A stretch of 5,243 nucleotides of DNA from contig CANCSY010000229.1 in assembly GCA_947380915.1 (NCBI GenBank), positions 1-5,243 of the forward strand, read 5' to 3'. Numbering within the stretch: the stretch's first letter is position 1; the number at the start of each line of letters is the position of its first letter. Under the pieces are notes generated by a model. That model was given only the letters and a program-made list of their open reading frames with translations, was not told the DNA's origin and did not search any database. The position numbers were made by a program, and so were the translations under genes. This document shows positions 1 to 5,243 of the stretch, piece by piece. This stretch comes from Beijerinckiaceae bacterium. Lineage in GTDB: Bacteria > Pseudomonadota > Alphaproteobacteria > Rhizobiales > Beijerinckiaceae.

Positions 1-75
1 TGTTTCCTTTGCCCATTCAGGCGAAACTCCCCCCAACTGGCGCAGCCCCCATGCGGCGCCCCCGGGGAGAAACAG

Positions 76-1044
76 ATGAGACAGATCACCGCGCTGCGCC
101 TCGCCGCCGCCCTTGGCCTTGGCCTGTGCCTGACGGCGCCCGCCAAATCCGCCGATTTCCCCAGCCAGTCCATGAAGATCGTGGTGCCCCTGCCGCCGGG
201 CAGCGCGCCGGATTTTCTCTCGCGCATCATCAGCGCCTCGTTCCAGCAGCAATGGGGCCAGACGGTGATCGTCGAGAACAAGCCCGGCGCCGCGCAGAAT
301 GTGGGCGCCGAGCAGGTGGCCCGCGCCGCGCCCGATGGCCATACCCTGCTGACCGCGCCGCCGCCGCCCATCGCCCTGAACAAATATCTCTTCCCCAATC
401 TGAAATATGATCCCGACAAGTTCACCCCCGTCACGGTGATTTGCAGCGTCCCCAATGTGCTGCTGGTGCGCAACACACTGCCCGCGACCAATCTTGCGGA
501 GTTCGTTGCGCTCGCCCGCAAGCCCGGCGGCCTCAACTACGCCTCCACCGGCGCTGGCAGCACCCTGCATCTCACCGCCGAGATCGTGCGGGCCAAGACG
601 GGCGCCGATCTCGTGCATGTGCCCTTCAAGGGCACGGGCGAGGTGATGAACGAATTGCTGGCCGGGCGCATCGACTTCGCCTTCGCCAATCTGCTGGACG
701 CCTGGCCGCACATCAGCTCCGGCGGCATGCGGGCGCTGGCCATCGGCTCGGAAAAGCGCGACCCCAGCTTGGCCGACGTGCCAGCCCTCAGCGAGATGTG
801 GCCCGATCTGGTCTCCACCACCTGGTTCGCCGTGGTCGCCCCGCCCGACACCCCCCGCGAGATCGCCGAAAAGCTCTCGGCGGGCATCCGCACCGCCTTC
901 CAGGCGCCGGAGGCCGCCAAGCGCCTCGCGGACCTGCGGGCAACCGCCGTGCTGAACACCCCGGCGGAGGCCGCCCGCATCTTCAAGCAGGACAGCGAAC
1001 GCTGGGGCGCGGTGATCAAGGCGAACAATATCAAGGGGGAGTGA
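76..1044 (+). CDS. Bug/TctC-family periplasmic substrate-binding protein
   Basis: This 322-residue protein is the extracytoplasmic receptor type of tripartite tricarboxylate transporters, which captures small, usually carboxylated solutes in the periplasm. Residues 1-26 form a Sec signal peptide (basic N-terminus, Ala/Leu core, likely cleavage AKSA|DFP). Family signatures follow in order: VPLPPGSAPDFLSR at 37-50, VENKPGAAQNVGAEQVARAA at 66-85 followed by PDGHTLL, the NYASTGAGSTLHL block at 154-166, VPFKGTGEVMNELLAGRIDF at 182-201, and a C-terminal W-G-A-V-I-K-A-N-N-I-K segment at 310-320. Length is typical of the family. The start is supported by GGGGAG at 64-69, six bases before the ATG. Odd points are PGS where the family usually has PGG, and four prolines at 95-98 in the region after PDGxTLL. 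No TctA or TctB gene is visible, so it may be a solitary receptor, as is common in this family. The ligand is unknown. Confidence 0.93.
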   Translation: MRQITALRLAAALGLGLCLTAPAKSADFPSQSMKIVVPLPPGSAPDFLSRIISASFQQQWGQTVIVENKPGAAQNVGAEQVARAAPDGHTLLTAPPPPIALNKYLFPNLKYDPDKFTPVTVICSVPNVLLVRNTLPATNLAEFVALARKPGGLNYASTGAGSTLHLTAEIVRAKTGADLVHVPFKGTGEVMNELLAGRIDFAFANLLDAWPHISSGGMRALAIGSEKRDPSLADVPALSEMWPDLVSTTWFAVVAPPDTPREIAEKLSAGIRTAFQAPEAAKRLADLRATAVLNTPAEAARIFKQDSERWGAVIKANNIKGE

Positions 1045-1053
1045 GGACGGCTG

Positions 1054-1072
1054 GCGCCCGATCCTTGGGCGC
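1054..1072 (+). terminator. GC hairpin after the Bug-family gene, weak terminator candidate
   Basis: A perfect 6-bp stem, GCGCCC at 1054-1059 and GGGCGC at 1067-1072, closes a 7-base loop. It begins nine bases after the stop codon of the Bug-family gene. No T-run follows, so it does not fit a classical intrinsic terminator. It may stabilise the mRNA 3' end or act with Rho. The placement is suggestive, but a 6-bp GC stem can arise by chance in DNA of this composition. Confidence 0.35.
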
Positions 1073-1089
1073 ATCGCCTGATATGCGTT

Positions 1090-1118
1090 CTTGACCTGCC
1101 GGTCATTGTGGCTAGGGT
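1090..1118 (+). promoter_or_regulatory. Putative housekeeping-sigma promoter of the hsp70-like gene
   Basis: CTTGACC at 1090-1096 fits the alphaproteobacterial CTTGAC -35 element. CTAGGGT at 1112-1118 is a poorer -10 that keeps the leading CTA and the final T. The gap between CTTGAC and CTAGGG is 16 bases. Transcription would start near 1125, leaving a leader of about 37 bases before the ATG at 1162. The -35 overlaps a short palindrome described separately. The call rests on consensus matching by eye. Confidence 0.4.
1092..1105. promoter_or_regulatory. TGACC-N4-GGTCA palindrome over the -35, possible operator
   Basis: Perfect 5-bp inverted arms, TGACC at 1092-1096 and GGTCA at 1101-1105, are separated by TGCC. 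The left arm overlaps the proposed -35 hexamer of the downstream hsp70-like gene, where a bound repressor would block RNA polymerase. The symmetry is seen directly. The operator role is inference, and no regulator gene lies in the window. Confidence 0.25.
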
Positions 1119-1161
1119 CCCGCTCCCGCATCGCCCCGCGATGACCCAGCCATGAGACCCC

Positions 1162-2484
1162 ATGCCAGACGATCTTTCAGCCCGCTCATCGGATGCGTCG
1201 GTCTCTCTCGGCCTTGATTTCGGCACCACCAATTCGGTCGTGGCCCTCGTGCGGCCTGATGGCTCCGTGCAGACCGCGCAATTCGCCCATGGGGGCGAGA
1301 TCGAGACCGTGTGCCGCTCCGCCATCAGCTTTTTCAACACGAAGGGAACGACCCTCACGGAAGTCGGGCCCTGGGCGGTGGATCGCTATCTGGCGGACCC
1401 TATGGGCTGCCGGTTTCTGCAATCCTTCAAGACCTTCGCCGCCAGCGGCTCGTTCCATTCCACCGCCATCCATGGCAAGGCCTGGCGCTACGAAGAGCTG
1501 ATGGCCGCCTTCATCGAGAAGATGCTCGCCAAGTCCGAGCCACCGCTGACCCAGGCGGCGCGCAGGCTCGTCATCGGACGCCCCGTGGCCTATGCTGGCC
1601 ACGCGCCTGATGCGGCGCTGGCCCAGACCCGCTATCTGGCCGCGCTGGCCCGATGCGGCGTCGAGGATGTGCATTTCGTCTATGAGCCCGTGGCGGCGGC
1701 CTTCTATTTCGCCCAAAGGCTCAAGCGCGACGCCACGGTTCTGGTCGCCGATTTCGGCGGCGGCACCAGCGACTTCTCCATCGTGCGCTTTTCGCTGAGC
1801 AAGGAAGGCCTGCGCGCCATCCCCATGGCCAAGACCGGCGTGGGCCTTGCGGGCGACCGGTTCGACTTCCGCATCATCGACAATGTGATCTCGCCGCGTC
1901 TGGGCAAGGGCAGCCGCTACAAGAGCTTCGACAAGATGCTCGACTTCCCCACCCATTATTTCACCAACTTCGCCGCCTGGCATCAGCTCGCCATCATGAA
2001 GGCGGGGCCGACCCTGCGCGAGCTGCGCCAGCTCGCCAAGGCCAGCGATGCGCCGGGCGAGATCGAGACGCTCATCACCATCATCGAGGAGGATATGGGC
2101 TATCCGCTCTACAAGGCGGTGTCAGAGGCCAAGCTCGCCCTCTCCCACAACGAGCAGGCGCAGCTGTCCTTCAAATGCGAGGGGGTCGTGATCGAAGCGA
2201 GTGTTGAGCGCGCGGATTTCGAGCGGTGGATCGAGCCGGACCTGCTGCGCATCGACGGGGCCGTGGAGGCGGCGCTGGAGCAGGCGGGACTGGCGGCGGG
2301 CGAGATCGACAAGGTCTTCCTCACCGGCGGCACCTCCTTCGTGCCCGCCGTGCGCGCGCGTTTCGCCGCGCGCTTTGGCGAGGAGCGGCTGGAGACCGGC
2401 GACCAGCTGCTGTCCATCGCCTATGGGCTCGCGCTCATTGGCGAGCAGAAGGACATCGAACGCTGGACCGTGCGCGAGGGGTAG
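1162..2484 (+). CDS. YegD-like Hsp70-family protein, nucleotide-binding domain only
   Basis: This 440-residue protein belongs to the Hsp70/actin ATPase fold. Phosphate-1 is LDFGTTNS (D19-S25), a conserved lysine in SFK (K90) probably matches DnaK Lys70, phosphate-2 is ADFGGGTSD (D197-D204, with T202 at the catalytic Thr position), GLAGDRFD at 228-235 matches the DnaK GGEDFD loop, and the adenosine motif is FLTGGTSFVP at 386-395. VIGRP at 137-141, YEPVAAA at 174-180 and SEAKLALS at 321-328 resemble E. coli YegD, which is of similar length. The protein ends soon after the ATPase domain, so the linker and beta-sandwich peptide-binding domain of DnaK (about 640 residues) are absent. No signal peptide is seen, so it is cytoplasmic. 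An in-frame TGA at 1153-1155 limits the start to 1162 or later. No clear Shine-Dalgarno precedes it. No dnaJ or grpE is nearby. ATP binding is well supported; client and role are unknown. Confidence 0.93.
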   Translation: MPDDLSARSSDASVSLGLDFGTTNSVVALVRPDGSVQTAQFAHGGEIETVCRSAISFFNTKGTTLTEVGPWAVDRYLADPMGCRFLQSFKTFAASGSFHSTAIHGKAWRYEELMAAFIEKMLAKSEPPLTQAARRLVIGRPVAYAGHAPDAALAQTRYLAALARCGVEDVHFVYEPVAAAFYFAQRLKRDATVLVADFGGGTSDFSIVRFSLSKEGLRAIPMAKTGVGLAGDRFDFRIIDNVISPRLGKGSRYKSFDKMLDFPTHYFTNFAAWHQLAIMKAGPTLRELRQLAKASDAPGEIETLITIIEEDMGYPLYKAVSEAKLALSHNEQAQLSFKCEGVVIEASVERADFERWIEPDLLRIDGAVEAALEQAGLAAGEIDKVFLTGGTSFVPAVRARFAARFGEERLETGDQLLSIAYGLALIGEQKDIERWTVREG

Positions 2485-2505
2485 CCCGGGCACGATCCGG
2501 GCTTT
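2483..2505 (+). terminator. Hairpin terminator between convergent genes
   Basis: A 7-bp perfect stem, AGCCCGG at 2483-2489 and CCGGGCT at 2497-2503, closes a 7-base loop. A short T-run, with TTT at 2503-2505 and then GGTT, follows on the plus strand, as expected for ending hsp70 transcription. The last two bases of the hsp70 TAG stop (2482-2484) lie inside the stem. The minus-strand gene stops at 2508, so the hairpin fills the whole convergent gap and could also limit transcripts from the other side, although no T-run follows on that strand. Confidence 0.6.
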
Positions 2506-2507
2506 GG

Positions 2508-3518
2508 TTACTGAGCGCGTTGCGCCGCCTCTTCGATGAGGCTGGGCTCCACATATTTGCCGATCTCGATCTTGTCCTTCAGGAAGCCCATCTGGCGCTG
2601 CAGATCCATATTGGCCTGAAAGGCGGGGACGTCGACCTTGAGGGTGGGATCGCGGTAATAGTCCTTCTGGGAATAGAGCCAGCCGGCGAAGAGCGCGGGC
2701 GGGGCCTTGGCGAAGTCGGAGGCGATCTTGACCGCTTCTTCCTGGTTCTTCGGATCAAGATACCAGCGGGTCGCAGCCATGGCGTCGGCGAGGAAATCCA
2801 CCATCGCGGCGCGGTTCTTTTTCAGGAAGTCCGCATGGGCCACCCAGACGCCCAGGGCGGATTGGCCCATGGCGTCGCGCTGGGTGAAGAGCACAGTCGA
2901 ATTCTTGCGCAGTTCCGCGTCATTATGAAAGGGCGGCGCGGCAGGGATCAGGTCCACCTTCTTTTCCAGCAACATGGCCTTCATGGCGCCAAAGCCCGCC
3001 TCCACCACGGTGTAATCGCGCTTGTCCTGCAGGCCCGCCTTGTTCAGCATGGCGCGCATGGCGACGTCCACCGCGCTGCCAGCCGCATTGGTGGCGAGCA
3101 CCTTGCCCTTCAGATCCGCCACGGTCTTGATGCCGCTGTCGGCGCGCACCATGAACTCGTTGCTGTGATAGCCCTGCGCGCCATCGACGAATTCATTGGC
3201 GAAGATGCGCAGGTCGTCCATGCCCGCGTTCTGGATCGCAAGCCCCATGGTGGTGAAGCCCAGCAAGCCCACGTCGATTTCGTTCACCGCCAGCGCGGTG
3301 ATCATGGGCGGCGTGCCCTGGAAGCGCACGGGCTCCAGCACATAGGACTTGCCGAGATTCTTGGCGATGCCGGGCTTGGCGAAGAGGGTGGGCGCGATAT
3401 TCGCCGCCGGGATGATCCAGGCGATGCGGATTTTCAAAGGCTCTGCCTTGGCCGCAAGCGTGGAGGCGAGCATGGCGGTGGCGGCCGCGGCTCCCGTCAG
3501 AAAGTGTCCCAAACGCAT
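2508..3518 (-). CDS. ABC transporter substrate-binding protein, NitT/TauT (NMT1/SsuA-like) family
   Basis: This 336-residue protein is the periplasmic receptor of an ABC importer. Residues 1-25 are a signal peptide (MRLGHF, an Ala-rich core, likely cleavage AAKA|EP). The mature part begins LKIRIAW, and a first-lobe stretch PPMITALAVNEIDVGLLGF at 70-88 matches the family pattern in which residues after the first strand scan for the ligand. The family hallmark TVADLKGKVLATNAAGSAVD lies at 132-151, followed by MRAMLNKAGL and a second lobe with AMKAMLLEKKVDLIP at 178-192. Length is normal for the family. The frame stays open far upstream, antisense to the ATPase gene, but the signal peptide and ribosome site fix the start near 3518; ATG at 3524 (338 residues) is the alternative. 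The gene is divergent from the ATPase and permease genes that probably complete its transporter. The ligand cannot be assigned; nitrate, sulfonate, taurine or a thiamine precursor are family possibilities. Confidence 0.92.
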   Translation of the reverse strand: MRLGHFLTGAAAATAMLASTLAAKAEPLKIRIAWIIPAANIAPTLFAKPGIAKNLGKSYVLEPVRFQGTPPMITALAVNEIDVGLLGFTTMGLAIQNAGMDDLRIFANEFVDGAQGYHSNEFMVRADSGIKTVADLKGKVLATNAAGSAVDVAMRAMLNKAGLQDKRDYTVVEAGFGAMKAMLLEKKVDLIPAAPPFHNDAELRKNSTVLFTQRDAMGQSALGVWVAHADFLKKNRAAMVDFLADAMAATRWYLDPKNQEEAVKIASDFAKAPPALFAGWLYSQKDYYRDPTLKVDVPAFQANMDLQRQMGFLKDKIEIGKYVEPSLIEEAAQRAQ

Positions 3519-3524
3519 CTGCAT

Positions 3525-3530
3525 CTCCCT
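3525..3530 (-). promoter_or_regulatory. Ribosome-binding site choosing between two ATG codons
   Basis: On the minus strand the sequence reads AGGGAG-ATG-CAG-ATG. The AGGGAG directly touches the first ATG (3524-3522), which leaves no spacer, but sits six bases from the second ATG (3518-3516), a standard spacing. The second ATG is therefore preferred, and it gives a signal peptide starting MRLGHF rather than MQMRLGHF. Confidence 0.65.
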
Positions 3531-3557
3531 GATTGTTCGAAAGGGCCTGTTTCGGCT

Positions 3558-3616
3558 GGCCTCTTGGGAGGAATAGAGCGGACCTGCGGGGGAAATGCAA
3601 TCGTGGCCAAGAGGCC
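3558..3616. repeat. Perfect 10-bp inverted repeat bracketing a putative promoter
   Basis: GGCCTCTTGG at 3558-3567 is the exact reverse complement of CCAAGAGGCC at 3607-3616, with arm centres 49 bp apart. The arms lie just outside the proposed -10 and -35 of the minus-strand binding-protein gene: one covers the expected transcription start and the other sits upstream of the -35. The right arm is also part of a small local palindrome, GGCC-AAGA-GGCC (3605-3616). The repeat could be a two-site operator that allows looping. A rough chance estimate for such a match in about 200 bp of this composition is a few percent, so coincidence is possible. Confidence 0.45.
3572..3600 (-). promoter_or_regulatory. 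Putative promoter of the ABC binding-protein gene
   Basis: Read on the minus strand, TTGCAT (3600-3595) and TCTATT (3577-3572) are separated by exactly 17 bases. They match the sigma-70 -35 at 3 of 6 positions and the -10 at 4 of 6. The transcription start would fall near 3565, giving a leader of about 45 bases before the ATG at 3518. The spacing and the flanking inverted repeat make this the best candidate in the divergent region. Confidence 0.4.
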
Positions 3617-3638
3617 GCCTTTTCAACACGGCCCCCGC

Positions 3639-3722
3639 CTTGACCCAAGCCCCCCCACATGATCGACTCCGCCCCGGATCACCCTCCTGAACACACGGGA
3701 GCGGGAGGGAACGGGTTTTGGC
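3639..3722 (+). promoter_or_regulatory. Upstream region of the ATPase-permease operon with possible -35
   Basis: CTTGACC at 3639-3645 is the same heptamer as the proposed -35 before the hsp70-like gene. No convincing -10 lies 16-18 bases downstream, where the sequence reads around ATCGACT, so the promoter is uncertain or needs an activator. GGGAGGG at 3703-3709 is a purine-rich ribosome site 13 bases before the ATG at 3723, which is longer than usual. Confidence 0.25.
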
Positions 3723-4504
<782 letters not shown>

Positions 4505-4508
<4 letters not shown>

Positions 4509-5243
4509 ACGCGATCGCCAGCGCCGCCCTGCGCTATTCGCCCCTGCTGATTCTGGCGCTGGCCTGGGAGCTTGCCGCGCGCAGCGGGCTTTTCGCCTCC
4601 TCCGCCCTTCCGCCCATCAGCAAGATCGCGCTCGCCTGGCTCGACCTGGCGCGCGATGGTGACCTGACGAAAAACACCCTCGCCTCCCTCTGGCGCACCG
4701 GGGCGGGGCTGGGGCTGGCGATCCTTATCGGGGCTGTGCTGGGCTTCGCCATGGCCTTCTGGCGCGGGGCGGAGACGGCCCTGAGCCCGGTGGTGGAGCT
4801 GTTCTATCCCCTGCCGAAATCCGCCCTCATCCCCATAACCGCCCTGTGGCTGGGTTTTGGCGACGGATCGAAGATCCTGCTGATCTGCATGGGCTGCATG
4901 CTGCCGGTGACCCTGGGCGCCTTCAACGGCGCCCTTTCCGCCGACCGCACCCTGCTCTGGTCCGCCCGCAGCCTTGGCGCCAGCCGGCTGCGCAGCATGT
5001 GGGATGTGGTGCTGCCCAGCGCCGTGCCCGAATTATTGAACGGCATCCGCACCGCGCTGGCCCTGTCCTTCGTGCTGCTGGTGAGTTCGGAGCTGATCGT
5101 CTCGCGGGAGGGGCTGGGCTATCTCATCGGCTTCCTGGGCTCAAATGGAACCTATGAGGCCATGTTCGCGGTGGTGCTGACCGTGGCCTTCATCGGCTTT
5201 CTGGCGGACCGGCTCTACGAGGCCTTCGTGCGCAGGACCCTGG
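4505..5243 (+). CDS. ABC transporter permease, NitT/TauT (SsuC/TauC-like) type, 3' end outside window
   Basis: The visible 246 codons have no stop before the window edge. Family members are about 250-280 residues, so most of the gene is present. It encodes the inner-membrane subunit forming the translocation path (BPD_transp_1 fold). Hydrophobic segments appear around residues 11-27, 66-86, 104-118, 122-140, 184-200 and 218-234. The cytoplasmic EAA-type loop that docks on the ATPase is at 154-171, with the conserved G158-A159 and ending L170-P171 (ARSLGASRLRSMWDVVLP). This subfamily often has YPLPKxALIP before the loop, and it is present here at 101-110. The ATG at 4505 lies within the ATGA overlap with the ATPase stop, which fixes the start. 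It should work with the upstream ATPase and the divergent binding protein. Truncation is due to the window, not to damage. Confidence 0.93.

Noticed and set aside
59..67. CCCCCGGGG palindrome next to the Bug gene ribosome site
   Set aside because: It could in principle pair with the ribosome site, but it is a short G/C run with no loop or alternative structure visible, so a regulatory claim is not supported.
118..135. Possible lipoprotein lipobox around Cys18 of the Bug-family protein
   Set aside because: The sequence LGLC has Leu just before the Cys, where Gly, Ala or Ser is required. An AKSA|D signal peptidase I site fits better.
537..1983. Minus-strand open frames of 273 and 265 codons opposite the Bug and hsp70-like genes
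   Set aside because: They overlap each other and two convincing genes, have Arg/Ser/Gly-rich shadow composition, and show no recognisable motifs.
2226..3662. Long plus-strand open frame of 478 codons
   Set aside because: It overlaps the hsp70 3' end in another frame and runs antisense to the binding-protein gene. Its composition is rich in His, Gly and Arg with no domain, as expected of a shadow frame.

Overview
The window looks like ordinary chromosomal DNA from a GC-rich alphaproteobacterium, possibly of the order Hyphomicrobiales. This is inferred from the strong G/C bias at third codon positions, from CTTGAC-type -35 elements, and from a Bug/TctC receptor lying beside a NitT/TauT-type ABC transporter. 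No genus can be named from the sequence alone. I see no RNA gene, CRISPR array, insertion sequence, phage gene or integrase.

Layout, left to right. At 76-1044 (+) lies a complete periplasmic substrate-binding protein of the Bug/TctC family, with no TctA/TctB membrane partners in the window. A 117-bp gap follows, holding a GC hairpin and a plausible promoter whose -35 overlaps a TGACC-N4-GGTCA palindrome. At 1162-2484 (+) lies a short YegD-like Hsp70 protein, essentially a nucleotide-binding domain without the DnaK peptide-binding domain. It ends in a hairpin terminator that contains its own stop codon, and it converges with the next gene. At 2508-3518 (-) lies a NitT/TauT-type (NMT1/SsuA-like) ABC substrate-binding protein with a signal peptide. 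A 204-bp divergent region (3519-3722) separates it from the ATPase gene (3723-4508, +) and the overlapping permease gene (4505 to the right edge, +, cut off there).

The last three genes together make a complete ABC importer: a periplasmic binding protein, a cytoplasmic ATPase and an inner-membrane permease. Its substrate cannot be read from the sequence. The family includes importers of nitrate, taurine, alkanesulfonates, and pyrimidine or thiamine precursors. The binding protein is divided from the ATPase-permease operon by divergent transcription. A perfect 10-bp inverted repeat brackets the likely binding-protein promoter and is the best candidate control site in the window. The Bug protein would capture a small, probably carboxylated, solute in the periplasm. 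The Hsp70-like protein has no visible functional link to the transporters.

I did not find a clearly new multi-gene system. The points most worth a second look are the inverted repeat in the divergent region, the palindrome over the hsp70 promoter, the solitary NBD-only Hsp70, and the unusual ligand-loop sequence of the Bug receptor.
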